Assembly (NCBI GenBank): GCA_964472565.1
Contig: CAYYNB010000005.1
Location: 17,160 to 81,159 of the forward strand
DNA: 64,000 bases
Reading direction: 5' to 3'
Source: DATAMF01 sp964472565
GTDB taxonomy: Bacteria > Chloroflexota > Anaerolineae > Aggregatilineales > Aggregatilineaceae
The notes beneath the pieces are model-generated. The model saw only the letters and a list, made by a program, of their open reading frames with translations, was not told the origin of the DNA and did not search any database. Positions 41,723 to 52,500 of this stretch are shown here, piece by piece. The translations under genes and the position numbers were made by a program. Position 1 is the first letter of the stretch. Each line of letters opens with the position of its first letter.

Positions 41723-44014
41723 TCAGCGTGGGCAATCTTCTACCTGCTGCACAAGATCCGCACGTACCCATCCGATAATCTGGCCTTCCCCGCGTACAAA
41801 TCGCACCTTGAACCACAATTGATTATCCGACCCGATTTGCTGCGCGACTACATCCATGCGCTGTTGAGCGCCTGTTGCAAAGACACGTTCGGCGTTCGGA
41901 TCCGGCGAATAACGAATATTGACACTCTGGTTCGCAAAGACCACACAGATCACTTCCGGCGTAGGGGTGATGCTGGGCGTCAGCGTCGGCGTGGGTGTGT
42001 CGGAAGGGGTCGATGTGGGTGTGGGTGTGGGGGTATGGCTCGGCGTGTAGGTTGGCGTAGGCGTATCTGTCGGCGTACTGGTCGGCGTTTCGGTCGGCGT
42101 ATCTGTTGGTGTACGTGTAATCGATGGCGTATATGTGATCGTTGGTGTATTGCTGGGGGTTGGTGTGATGCTGGGTGTGAGTGTCGGCGTCAGCGTCAGC
42201 GTCGGGGTGAGCGTGGGGGGCAGCGGTGTTGGTGTATCAGTATAAAAGATCGGCCCCCAAACTGAATCGCGGGTTGCCAGCGCCACGCCGATCACTACCA
42301 CAAGTCCAATAACCCCTAGAATGCCCCACAGCAGATACCGTCTTCGCTTGAGATCGCGGACTTGTTCTTCCAGCCGTAGAATCTCGGTCCGGCGGCCCAG
42401 GATGCGGAACGGTTCGTCTTTTGCAATATCAAGCCAGTGCTGCGCCGTTTGTGCATCACGTTGATCCAGCGCGGCTTCCACCCGTTCAAGATGCCGGGCC
42501 AGCAGGTCAGATACAATCATCCGGTAGCGCGGGTCCTGAGCCTGATGCCGCAGCCCACTCAACATTGTCCGCGCCTGGGCGAGTTCATTTTCATAATTCT
42601 GAGCGATCAAGGCCGATGCCCGCTCAATCACCTGGCGCGACTCGACCATATCGGCTTCGTTTTGGCGCGCACGCTGCAACAGGTTGTTAATATCGGGATC
42701 GGCGGGCAGCAGTTCCGCTGCCGTTTCAAGCGCACGAACCGCTTCACTAGTCAGGCGCAGCCGTTCTTCTAATACTGTGAGCGTTTCGCCTCGCGTCAGC
42801 GCACCCTGAGCCTGGTTATAAAGCTGAGTGATAATATTTTCGATCCGGTCCTCGATCTCGCGCCCTAACCGCTTTAACTTCTCACTGCCGGGCAGCAGTT
42901 GCCGCAGCCCGGCCAAGCGATTAAGTAAATGCTGCAAGCCGCGCGCCCGATCACTGAGCGAGCCGGTTGTTGTATTAAGCTGAACCGTCGCTTGATCAAA
43001 CTGCTGGCGTACATTACGGACCAGATCAATCCGTTCCTGCGCCAGCGGATCATTCGGCACCACCCGCATTGCGCCTTCATATTTTTGCAGCGCGGTATCC
43101 CAATCATCAGCGGCCAGAAGCCGATCTCCTTCGGCCAGCAGTTCACGAGCCAGCGCGAGGTCCTGAATATCGAGCAGGGCCTGCTCAACATCTTTCCAAC
43201 TCGTAATGCCCGCGCGGGCAGCCAGATCGCGGGCTTCGCGGTAGAGCCGCTCGGCTTCGTCATAATTCCCGGCGCGGACCAATGAGTTTGCCCGGTTATA
43301 GGCGACACGCGCATCAAATGGAATCCGGTGATCGGGAACGACACCGCGCAGCAGATTCTCTTCGGCTTTCTGGCGGTAATCCTGAGCCTGGGCATTACCC
43401 GGATCGTCGGCCAACACACGGTTGGCGAGATCAACGGTCTGCCGATAGTCGCCCGAATAATACGCCTGCGCGATGTCGCCTAAAAGTTCGCTGTGATTAT
43501 TCGTCTCTGATGTATATTCTGTCGGGCGACGCGCTGGCGGTGGGGGCGGTGCGGATGGTGTCACGGGCGGCGGTGGTTTGGGCACATCACGGCGCATTGA
43601 CAACCCATAACGATCCATCAGGCCGCGCACTTTCATTTCCAGCGCTGAACTGTGTGAGGCCGCTTGCTGCAATAGTTCTAATGTTTCCGCGTTATCTGGG
43701 TCTTGCTCCAGGGCCTGGGCCAGAATATCACTCGCTTCGGCAAGATCGTCGGCATCCCCGGCGATTTCAATCCGAATACGGGCGCGGCGCAGCAGGCCGC
43801 GTACTGCGGCGGTTTCGGGCGGCGGGGGCGCGCTGTGGCGGGCCAGGTGGGCGAAAAGTTCGCGGGCGGATTCTTCATAAGGTGTATTTTTGCTTTGAGC
43901 CAGCAGGGCGCGGGCTTCACTTTCGAGCTGCGCAATTTGACTCGCGGTTGCACTTGCGGGAAGCGCTTCAATTTCCTGACGCAGATTTTCAAGCTGGTTT
44001 TTTAAATCGGCCAT
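41723..44014 (-). CDS. TPR membrane protein with Thr/Pro stalk and SH3b domain
   Basis: 763 aa from ATG 44014; the reading from 44026 would contain the GAGG ribosome site. The first 540 residues are helical with TPR-like repeats (ILAQALEQDPDNAETLELL, YNRANSLVRAGNYDEAERLYREA). A TM helix (YLLWGILGVIGLVVVIGVALA minus its ends, about 565-585) leads to a roughly 95-residue Thr/Pro stalk and a C-terminal SH3b-type domain (QSVNIRYSPDPNAERVFATG, IGWVRADLV). A cytoplasmic TPR array is thus linked to an outside wall-binding domain. It is the last gene of a run with two kinase-like genes, 15 bases after the first. Confidence 0.8.
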   Translation of the reverse strand: MADLKNQLENLRQEIEALPASATASQIAQLESEARALLAQSKNTPYEESARELFAHLARHSAPPPPETAAVRGLLRRARIRIEIAGDADDLAEASDILAQALEQDPDNAETLELLQQAASHSSALEMKVRGLMDRYGLSMRRDVPKPPPPVTPSAPPPPPARRPTEYTSETNNHSELLGDIAQAYYSGDYRQTVDLANRVLADDPGNAQAQDYRQKAEENLLRGVVPDHRIPFDARVAYNRANSLVRAGNYDEAERLYREARDLAARAGITSWKDVEQALLDIQDLALARELLAEGDRLLAADDWDTALQKYEGAMRVVPNDPLAQERIDLVRNVRQQFDQATVQLNTTTGSLSDRARGLQHLLNRLAGLRQLLPGSEKLKRLGREIEDRIENIITQLYNQAQGALTRGETLTVLEERLRLTSEAVRALETAAELLPADPDINNLLQRARQNEADMVESRQVIERASALIAQNYENELAQARTMLSGLRHQAQDPRYRMIVSDLLARHLERVEAALDQRDAQTAQHWLDIAKDEPFRILGRRTEILRLEEQVRDLKRRRYLLWGILGVIGLVVVIGVALATRDSVWGPIFYTDTPTPLPPTLTPTLTLTPTLTPSITPTPSNTPTITYTPSITRTPTDTPTETPTSTPTDTPTPTYTPSHTPTPTPTSTPSDTPTPTLTPSITPTPEVICVVFANQSVNIRYSPDPNAERVFATGAQQRMDVVAQQIGSDNQLWFKVRFVRGEGQIIGWVRADLVQQVEDCPR
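41955..42240 (-). repeat. Low-complexity tract encoding a Thr/Pro stalk
   Basis: Degenerate six- to eight-base units of the type GGTGTG/GGCGTC on the plus strand encode the TPT/TPS repeats of the stalk in the gene at 41723. The near-repeats make length variation by slippage likely. It is coding, not an independent element. Confidence 0.7.
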
Positions 44015-44028
44015 GCCAAACCTCATTT

Positions 44029-45165
44029 TTAGGGAATAACTCGATGATTCAATGCCTCGTTGATCTGGGCCAGCAAGCGGCGCAGTTCCGCTTCCATATC
44101 CTCATTAATGTCATCCAAAATTACGGCTTCGAGCAAACTTTCGCGGGCCGCGCGCAGCGCATCCTGCCCTTCGCGCAGTTTGACCAATCCCGCCCGCATG
44201 TGATCCCGTGCTTCACGCAAGCCTGTTACCGTGTGCAGTCCAGAGAAAGCCCACCCCAGTTTAGCAGCGACTTTTTCCAGTTCGCTGATGAAGGCTCGAA
44301 CTGTTGGAATTTCCTGCCGGGCACCTTCTTGCAGCAGTTCCTGTAAGGCCATGCTGAGCGACGGCTCGACGCCAAAATCCAGTTCATTGACATCCCGATA
44401 GCGTTCTTCCACTTCGGTTTGAGAAGCGGGCTGCGGCACCAGCGCGCTTTTTTTCGGCGATAATCCCGTGAAGATAGGATAGAGAATCCCCACACAGAGA
44501 TTATGCACATCCTGAACCACATACTGATCGAGTGTATGGGTGCCCGTCTCTACAACTTTTGAGCTATTAAAGTCAATAATCCGCAGTGTTGTACCATCCC
44601 AGTATACATGCTCCAACTTGTGGTCAAGGTAAACGATCCGCTGCGCGTGGGCTTCCCGCAGAAAATGGCCGAATTGCAGCGCAAGGTCGATCCCTTCCTC
44701 GGTTGGCAACCGCCGCCGGTTGCTGGCGGTGTTGGGTTTCATCAAATAGAACAGGCTGTCCTGGCGCGGCAGCAGTTCAAGCGCTAAATAAGGCCGCCAG
44801 TTGCGCTCAATGTAAGGAAACAGATTCTCGCGGAAAGCGGCGATATTGGTTTCATAGGAAATCATGTCGCCGCCGCTGGGCCGTTCATTAGGATCGGAAA
44901 GATACCCACAGTCATATAACTGGACGGCGGCCCGGTTGGGTTTCAATCGGACCAAAAGATCGGCCTCGTTGATAAAGGCGCGCGCCTCCCAGCGCGGGGT
45001 GCCGTCGCCGGAGAGATGTTCGGGGCGCATCACTTTCAGCGCCACCATCCGCCCATCACGCATATCCTGCGCTTCCAACACCCGCGCATAATGTCCCAGC
45101 GCAAAGGTATCAATATAATTGCCAATGTCATATTGTTCTTCGAGTGCAATTTCAGTAAAACGCAT
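44029..45165 (-). CDS. Atypical protein-kinase-like protein
   Basis: 378 aa. Kinase-fold landmarks: VALK44 (ATP Lys), YL-D181-HK-L-EH186 in place of HRDxKxxN, and IID198FN in place of DFG. The catalytic Asp and metal Asp are kept, but the Asn is replaced by His186 and the Gly by Asn. The C-terminal third (about 265-378) is helical. It may still bind or use ATP; activity is uncertain. It lies between the TPR/SH3b gene and the giant kinase-like gene, with gaps of about 12-15 bases, so they form one operon. Confidence 0.75.
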   Translation of the reverse strand: MRFTEIALEEQYDIGNYIDTFALGHYARVLEAQDMRDGRMVALKVMRPEHLSGDGTPRWEARAFINEADLLVRLKPNRAAVQLYDCGYLSDPNERPSGGDMISYETNIAAFRENLFPYIERNWRPYLALELLPRQDSLFYLMKPNTASNRRRLPTEEGIDLALQFGHFLREAHAQRIVYLDHKLEHVYWDGTTLRIIDFNSSKVVETGTHTLDQYVVQDVHNLCVGILYPIFTGLSPKKSALVPQPASQTEVEERYRDVNELDFGVEPSLSMALQELLQEGARQEIPTVRAFISELEKVAAKLGWAFSGLHTVTGLREARDHMRAGLVKLREGQDALRAARESLLEAVILDDINEDMEAELRRLLAQINEALNHRVIP

Positions 45166-45177
45166 CGTTCACCCTCA

Positions 45178-48100
45178 TTACGGTAAGTCCGCGCCGGGCC
45201 GGTAATCGATTTGCAGGCTGGTTACTTCCACCACCACATTCTGCCCGGTCACAAAGAGGAGCAGAGTCAGCGGCTCATTTTGCGGAAAAACGATAACCGG
45301 GTTGCCCAATAACTTATCATTCACATAAAACGCCAGTGTATTGGCATCAAAGCGCTGCAATGACAGCGTAATTTCAACGGTGGGATCAGACTGCGGAACA
45401 CGCGTTTTGGAACTGAACTGATTATTCTGATTGAGTCCCAGGTTCAACAAATCCGGCTCGAATTTGACTTCGCCCATTGCCTGTTGATCGTGCATATTCT
45501 GCGCACCCAATCCAAAGGCAATTTCACCGTTCGCCAGCGCTTCGGGATCATATTCCACCAGTTGCATCACCGCTTCGACTTTGGCAATCGTATTGGCTGT
45601 GCCGGGCATAAACAACGCATTGATCAAATCAGGCGTCAGTTCAATCGTTATTGAATTGGCGCTGCCCGATGTGATCCGCCACGTGTCATTGTCGCCCGCC
45701 TGAAATTCGTCCGCGCTCCAACCCAGTAGATCAACTGGCATGGCCGCCAGGGCTGCCAGAGCATCGTGATTCGGTTCGGAGCCTGCGGGAGCAAAGGTCG
45801 CCGGGGTGTCACCCGGATCGAGTGGCTGTAGGGTGGGTGTATAAACCACAACAGGCGTCGCGGAACTGGCTTCAATCGTGGGTTCCGGCGTATTCGTTGG
45901 CGCTTCTGTCGGTACTTCTGTGGTTGGCACATTGGTCGGGATGACAAAGGGTGTGTTGGTCGGTGCGTCAGTTGCCGGAACAACCGCAACGGCTGCCGTT
46001 GCAGGTGTAACAGGTGTATTGCTCGGTTTGGGGCGCGTGGTGCGCGTCGGAAACTGCGTGGCAGGTGGCACGAGTTCCGGTTCGCGCGCCGTCGGATGTT
46101 GGTTGTTGTCTGAGTTTTCGCCTGAAGACCGTATAACAGCGAATCCCACGACAGCAACTAACAACACCAGCGATCCTATGATAATCCAGTTCCAGGGGAG
46201 GCCGCCGGTTCGTTCACGGCGCGGCGCTGTTTCAAGTTCCTGATCATCTTCGAGATAGGATACCGAGGCCGCGCTGGAATCCTCTTCAACTGCCTCCATT
46301 TCGATCACATCGTCTTCGGCCTCATCGGGCGGAAGCTGCTCAATTACAGATTCCCAATGGCGGAACAGTGGATAAAGCGGGTGTTTGGTGATAAACAGGG
46401 AGGCAAAATGGCGGCTGAAAGCGGCCAGTTTTTCCCGCCGCGAAAGGCGCTGGGTGCTGTAAGTTTCCAGCACGGCAGTATACATTTCTTCCCACTGCCG
46501 CACCTGATGCACATAATCCGAACCCAGGGTTTGCTGCGTCAGGCTGACGATTCGGCGGTGAACGCCAGTGAGTGCGGGATCAGGTTCTTCGCTGGTCGAA
46601 AGCGCACTTTTTTCTAAAACCAGGCGCTGCTGCTGAAGGTCGGCGGCAGCATCGCGCAGCCGCGTGAGCCAGGTAACGAACGGCTCGACTTTTAATCCCG
46701 ATTTGTCCACTGCCTGCTGCATATGCACAAGGGCGGAGTCCAACTGCTGGCGCGCATTGTAGAACTCGCCGTCCGCCCAATTATGGAGTGCTTGATTGGT
46801 ATCATAAACCGCTTGCTCTGCTCCAGCCAGCCATTCTGCTGCCAGCGGCGCGTTGAGCGTTTGCCGGACATTTTCCAGGTCTTTCGGTCCGGTAACGGCG
46901 TTCATTGCTTTTTCAGCCGCTTCGACTAAGCGCCGCCCCGTAAGCATCCGATCCAACACCTGGAAGGCGCGATGCGTCCGGGCATCGTCAAAGGTGCGGC
47001 TGGCTGCATTACGCCAGAATTCTGCCTCTTCCAGATCATTATTCAGCAGCGATAACATGCCCCGCAGCACATAATGCAGATACAGTGCGCGCCAGCCTGC
47101 ACTGCTGCTCTGCTGCATGTACGCGACAATGCCCCGGCTCATCGCACGCAGATAAAGCGTGGTGTTCGGCATCTGCTCGGCAAACGTCCGGCGCTCTTGA
47201 TCTTCATCTGACAGCAGTGTACTCAGGGTTTCTGTTTCGGCTTGATCGGTTCGTTCAACATCAGTGACTCCATCATCCGCCAGCCAGCGTTCGAGCAGTT
47301 CTCCTAATTTTCGCAGTCGATCTGCGGCGAGACGCTCACCTTCTGTTCGAGCATGCTCCCGTGCTTTTTGTCCGATCTCAGTGGCTAGCGCGCCCCGCCC
47401 CTGATCCCAGGCTTTCCAGCCTTCGGTTAATGAATCGGCCAGCCGCGTATTGGGGCTGTGGCGCTCCACTTGCGCAGCATCCGCCAACCGGGTGGCGAGA
47501 TTGCCCAGCCACGCGGCGAGATTTTCATTAAAAGTGCGCAAAATATCAGCCGTACTGCGCAGCATATCAATTGTGGGCTGCCGGCGGCCCAACGCCAGAT
47601 AGCTAATCACCGTATTCCAGCCCTGCGCGGCGCGGTCCAGCGCTGCCGCTGTTGCATGAAGTTGCGCATCGGACAGATCGTCCAGATAGGGTCGTAAAAA
47701 TTCCTGGACATCGGCAAACCACATCGCCAGATTGGTGCCGTCTGCTTTGGGTTTAAATTGGCCGAGTGCCGCTAAAGCCTGGTGTACTTCGTCAAAGTAA
47801 TCGTGCAGTGTATCAAATAATGGTGAGGTGGGATCGACCTGATGCGCCTGATGCAGCAGTTCCCCTGCCCGTCCCGGATCGCGGATCACATATTCACCGA
47901 CCTGCCCTAAATTTTCTGTAACCGCGCGGATGGCGCGCTGGGCATAAATCACCGTGGATAATAGCGCTTCGTCGGCGCTCGACTCCGTCTCCAACTGCTC
48001 TAATAAAGCGCCCACATCTTCATAGCGGACTTGCAGCGCAGTCAAACCCGGCTGCGGAGGCTGCGCCAGCAGTTTATCGATGTCATCCAGCAGGGCATTA

Positions 48101-49455
48101 TCTTCCCCTAATTCGTGTCGCAACCGCGCCAGATGAGGCCGCAGCAGCGTGACTTCGGCTACCGTCCGCGATAGTTGTTCTGCCAACAGCCATTGCGCCT
48201 GCCGCGCTGCATTCCGATTTTCGTTGGTGGTCAACAAAATCTGCCCCGCCGCTGATACATCTCCCTGAAACAGAGGATCAAGCGCAGCTAAAAATCCGGC
48301 AGGCGGTGGTGCGATCCGCATCTCTTCGAGTGTGCCCGTGGCGCTGATCAAAAATTCGATCAACGGGCGGCTGTTATTATCGGCAGTGGGTAATAAATCA
48401 CCGAGGAGTGATGATGCGCGCGGCCAATTTCCGCTTTCCAGGTAAATTCGTATCGCGTCGAGATCGGCCTGGATCGTAATTTGCTTGAGATAGGATCGGA
48501 TCTGTGCTGCTAATGCATTTGTTTCAGGATACCCAGGATCCATGTCTTGTGCGGCACGCAGCGCTTCAGCCAGTTCTTCGAGTTCGTTCTGGCTGGCGGT
48601 AGCGCGAACACGTTTCCGCACGCGGGATAGGATGTCATCACGGGCTTTTTCCAACGGTTGGCGATACTCACTCAGCGCATTTTTCAACTCTACGATAGAG
48701 CCGTACCGCCGTTTGGGATCAGGATTCACTGCGCGGGTCACAATGGATTGTAGTTTGGCGGAAATACGCTCAGCATCCACGCCGAAGTTGACAAAAAAAG
48801 TATCCCCTTCTTCTTCGACAGCCAGTCGTTTGCCCCCGGTCAGAACAAAATAGATCAGTTCGCCACACTGATAAATATCCGTGCTGCGGCTGATGTTCGA
48901 CAGCGCGCCCGGCTCATCCAGAAAAACAGCATTTCCCCAGTCAATCACTTTGAGGCGATACTGATCTCGATCCCAGAAGAGATGCTTGGCATCCACATCG
49001 TTATAGATTATGCGTTTATCATGCGCCAGTGCCAGCAGATCGAGCAGATGGTCAATAACCACCAGTGCTTCGAGTTCAGACAGGTATTCGCCGCGTTCTG
49101 CCCGTTCTAAAACCATCTCTTCGACAGTCTGGCCCAGGGCGAAATCCATTACAATATATTCGTGAGTGTGTCCACCCACGCGAAATACACCCGATCCGCG
49201 CAGTTCGGTAAGCACTGGATGCCCGGACAGCCGTTCGAGCGCTTGTTTTTCGATTCGGATGCTGACTTCTTGCCCGGCACGCATCGGCGGGGCGTCTTGA
49301 GGCGCGGGCCGTTTGATAACAACAGGGCGATCCTGGTCCTGTGTGTCATACGCGCGCAGAGTCTCACCAGACCGTCCACGAGGATAAATCGTATCGTAAC
49401 GATAGCGGTTATCAAACAGGCTTTCGGTTAAACGCCCGGATGGTCGCGCACCCAT
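45178..49455 (-). CDS. Giant kinase-like membrane protein (1425 aa)
   Basis: Residues 15-275 form a protein-kinase-like domain: VVIK48, YN-D153-VDAKH158LFWD for the catalytic loop and VI-D172-WGNA for DFG. As in its neighbour, the catalytic-loop Asn is His, and the +2 Lys is Asp. About 275-1070 is a long helical, TPR-like region. A TM helix (about 1083-1105, WIIIGSLVLLVAVVGFAV) and a Thr/Pro linker lead to a C-terminal beta-sandwich (about 1215-1425, concanavalin-like: TWRITSGSANSITIEL, LAFYVNDKLLG). It likely senses outside and signals inside, or the reverse. It starts the operon. Confidence 0.78.
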   Translation of the reverse strand: MGARPSGRLTESLFDNRYRYDTIYPRGRSGETLRAYDTQDQDRPVVIKRPAPQDAPPMRAGQEVSIRIEKQALERLSGHPVLTELRGSGVFRVGGHTHEYIVMDFALGQTVEEMVLERAERGEYLSELEALVVIDHLLDLLALAHDKRIIYNDVDAKHLFWDRDQYRLKVIDWGNAVFLDEPGALSNISRSTDIYQCGELIYFVLTGGKRLAVEEEGDTFFVNFGVDAERISAKLQSIVTRAVNPDPKRRYGSIVELKNALSEYRQPLEKARDDILSRVRKRVRATASQNELEELAEALRAAQDMDPGYPETNALAAQIRSYLKQITIQADLDAIRIYLESGNWPRASSLLGDLLPTADNNSRPLIEFLISATGTLEEMRIAPPPAGFLAALDPLFQGDVSAAGQILLTTNENRNAARQAQWLLAEQLSRTVAEVTLLRPHLARLRHELGEDNALLDDIDKLLAQPPQPGLTALQVRYEDVGALLEQLETESSADEALLSTVIYAQRAIRAVTENLGQVGEYVIRDPGRAGELLHQAHQVDPTSPLFDTLHDYFDEVHQALAALGQFKPKADGTNLAMWFADVQEFLRPYLDDLSDAQLHATAAALDRAAQGWNTVISYLALGRRQPTIDMLRSTADILRTFNENLAAWLGNLATRLADAAQVERHSPNTRLADSLTEGWKAWDQGRGALATEIGQKAREHARTEGERLAADRLRKLGELLERWLADDGVTDVERTDQAETETLSTLLSDEDQERRTFAEQMPNTTLYLRAMSRGIVAYMQQSSSAGWRALYLHYVLRGMLSLLNNDLEEAEFWRNAASRTFDDARTHRAFQVLDRMLTGRRLVEAAEKAMNAVTGPKDLENVRQTLNAPLAAEWLAGAEQAVYDTNQALHNWADGEFYNARQQLDSALVHMQQAVDKSGLKVEPFVTWLTRLRDAAADLQQQRLVLEKSALSTSEEPDPALTGVHRRIVSLTQQTLGSDYVHQVRQWEEMYTAVLETYSTQRLSRREKLAAFSRHFASLFITKHPLYPLFRHWESVIEQLPPDEAEDDVIEMEAVEEDSSAASVSYLEDDQELETAPRRERTGGLPWNWIIIGSLVLLVAVVGFAVIRSSGENSDNNQHPTAREPELVPPATQFPTRTTRPKPSNTPVTPATAAVAVVPATDAPTNTPFVIPTNVPTTEVPTEAPTNTPEPTIEASSATPVVVYTPTLQPLDPGDTPATFAPAGSEPNHDALAALAAMPVDLLGWSADEFQAGDNDTWRITSGSANSITIELTPDLINALFMPGTANTIAKVEAVMQLVEYDPEALANGEIAFGLGAQNMHDQQAMGEVKFEPDLLNLGLNQNNQFSSKTRVPQSDPTVEITLSLQRFDANTLAFYVNDKLLGNPVIVFPQNEPLTLLLFVTGQNVVVEVTSLQIDYRPGADLP

Positions 49456-49597
49456 GCAATACTCCTATCACAGCCCAATGAACGCTTCTATTGTACGCGT
49501 CCAACCGTTCGAATACCAACCGGATCGATTCACCAAAAATGCCAGTTCGTGCTAGAGTTGAACATGAGTTTATTTGCGCGAATACCGAGTTAGAACT

Positions 49598-52500
49598 ATG
49601 GCTGTCACATTTCACTTTTATCTGTTTGGCCCTCCACGCCTGTTGATCGATGAGCGTAACGTGGTCCTGCCTCCCCAACCGGCTGCGTTCGTATCGTTTT
49701 TGCTGCTCAATCGCCAGCGGCGTATTACTCGTGAAGAGGTTCAGGCGGCCTTCTGGCCCGACGCTGCTCCCGAAAAGGCCCAGGAACGTCTGCGGCGCAC
49801 TTTATATCTGCTGCGCCAGGCAATCCATCCTCATACGGATTTAATTGCCACTGAAGGTAATGAATTGGCGATTGCTCCCGAAGCTAATCTGCGTGTGGAT
49901 TACGAAGAGTTTGAGCGGGCGCTGATGAACGCCTATCGCACCGATCTGCCCGCACGCCAGCTATTGAGCGAAGCCGTTGCCCTCTATAAAGATGATCTGC
50001 TGAAAGACATTTATGCCGATTGGGTTTTGTTGGAGCGTGAACACGCTCACCAGCGTTTCCTGACCGCCCTCCGGCATCTGATCCTGGTCTGCCAGCAGGC
50101 CGGCGACTGGAGCGGTGTCATTGAATATGCCCACCGTCTGCGCGAACAAGACCCCTTGCAAGAGACGGCCTACCGGGCGTTGATGATGGCGTATTACGCC
50201 ATGGGGGATCGCAGCGCGGCTATTCGTCACTACCAGCAGTGCGTCGAGATGCTGGACCAGGAACTGGCCGCAGAGCCGATGCCGGAAACGACCCAACTCT
50301 ACGAAGACATCCGGCAAGGACAGGCCGTTATACCCGTTGTGCTCCCGTCGGTCCCTTCTGTTCCCGTTCCAGTCGCCACCGATCTTGACTGGGTGCCGCT
50401 GGTGGGGCGTGATGAAGAACTGGCGCGCATCACATTGGAATGGCGTATTTGTCAGCGCAATAAGAGCCAGCTTTTGCTGATCACGGGACCGGCAGGAATG
50501 GGCAAAACTCGGTTGGTTGAAGAAGCCATCAGCCGCATTCCAGGCCCCAATGTCGCCGTGTTAATCGGCAACTGTTATGCAATGGAAGCCGGTACACCCT
50601 ACCAATTGATTGCTGAACTGATGCGGCAGGCCGTTGATAGGATAGCCAATCGATTATCCGCAACCACCCGTCAGGATCTCGCCCAGTTAGTGCCGACGTT
50701 GAAAAGTGGCAGCCGTTTGGAAACAGCAACCCGCCTCGGTATGGGGCCAGATGCCAGCATCTTGCTGCAAGAAGCGGTGACAGAGGTGGTTCGCCTGCTT
50801 GCTTCATCGGGGGATGGGTTGTGGCTGGTGACGGAAGATTTACATTGGGCGGACCCGGCGAGCCTTGCTTGTCTGAACCATGCGCTGCGCCGCTGCCACG
50901 ATCTCCCCCTGATGGTGTTGGCAACGCTGCGCGATGAGGAAGTGTCCTATGATTCCCCGCTTATGGACTGGCCGACCAGTTCGGTCCATGCGCCTGCGCC
51001 AACCACGTTGATCCGTCTTCCACCGCTACCGCAAGACGAATTACAGCGCCTGCTGGCCGAGTTAGTAAAAGAAGACCTAAGCAGTTTTGCGCCCCTGCTG
51101 TATCGTGAAACGGCTGGAAATCCATTTTTTGTGGTCGAGACGCTGCGCGCCCTGGTGGAACAAGGTCTACTATACGAGAAAAACGGAAACTGGCAGCTTC
51201 GCGCTGGTGCCCTTCCCGATCCGGCTGACTTACCTATGTCCGAAACTGCGCTTGGCATGATCCGGGGACGCGTTCGCCGCCTGTCACGCGCTGCCCAGGA
51301 AGTGCTCACTATCGCGGCAGTGGTCGAACACGACATTGACGAAAAAATGCTGGCAGTTTTGGCCGAACCATCGGTTGCTGTCGATCTCGCTTTAGAGGAA
51401 CTGCTCAAAGCGTTTATTCTTGAGGAAACCTCACCAGGGCTTTACCAGTTTTGCCATATCAAGGTCCGTGAAATTATGTATGCCGATACCAGCGCGCCGC
51501 GCCGCCGCTTTTTGCACCGCCATACGGCTGATTATCTGGCTCAACATGGCGGTACGCGTAATCTCGGCGGCATCTCGAAACTGGCCTATCACTACGGCCA
51601 GGCCCGCGAATGGACACAGGCCCTGGTTAATCACTGGTGGTCGGCCCATACGGCGCTGCTGGCCGGAGCCATGGCAGAAGCAAATCGTTATGCGGAACAG
51701 GCTCAACGTATTCTCGATGAACATGCATCGGAAGTCGATACTTCAAATCTGCCCGAACCGCTGCCCGCAATCCAGTTTGACCTGTTTTCCCTTCGCGCAG
51801 AATTTCTGCGTCAGGCGGCAACCGCCGGGCTGTATTATCCGCCCGATATGATGGAAGCAATGGATGCCTTGACCGATCAGATTGATGAAGCTCGTCAGGC
51901 TCGTGCTTCGCTTCAACAGGCGATTCATCTTCTGGGTCAGGGCAAGCTGACGGGGGCGAAAGAAGCCGCCGAACGAGGCCGCGCGCTTTATTCCAAAGTA
52001 GGCGATCTGCTGGGCGAATTAGATGCCACTCAGCACCAGATTGATATTGCTTACCGCGCCGGGGATATGGTTTTGGTCCGCTTCCTGATGACCGCGTTAC
52101 GCCGTCTGGGACAAACGGCTGTTAATCCCGAAATTCGCCGCCTGCTGGATGAAAATGAAATGCGATTTGCCACCTATGAAGGCCGCTGGATGGATGTGCT
52201 ACACCTGGCGCAAAAGCTTTCTTCCCGGACCAGCGGTTTAGACCCGGCGTTGGCCTGGTTATCTCAGATGAACCTGGGCATAGCCTATATGAAATTAGGC
52301 AATTTTGAAGAAGCCTATGATGTCGCGCAGCATGCGGTTGAGGTGAGCAAAGATGCGGGCGTACTCGGTTTGGGGGCACAAGTGCTGTTAGCACGCCTCG
52401 AATTATGGCGCGGCAATAACGATATTGCGGTGCAGATGCTGCTCGATCTGCTTGAAAGCCCCCATCCCCTGATGGGCGAGGTTGAAATGGTTCCCCCAGC

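Noticed and set aside
41955..42240. Possible CRISPR or tandem-repeat element
   Set aside because: The units are short, degenerate and in frame with a Thr/Pro stalk; there are no unique spacers of constant length.
43282..44346. 354-aa plus-strand frame across the TPR/SH3b and kinase-like genes
   Set aside because: Spans the junction of two well-supported minus-strand genes and has low-complexity, His/Arg-rich composition typical of antisense frames.
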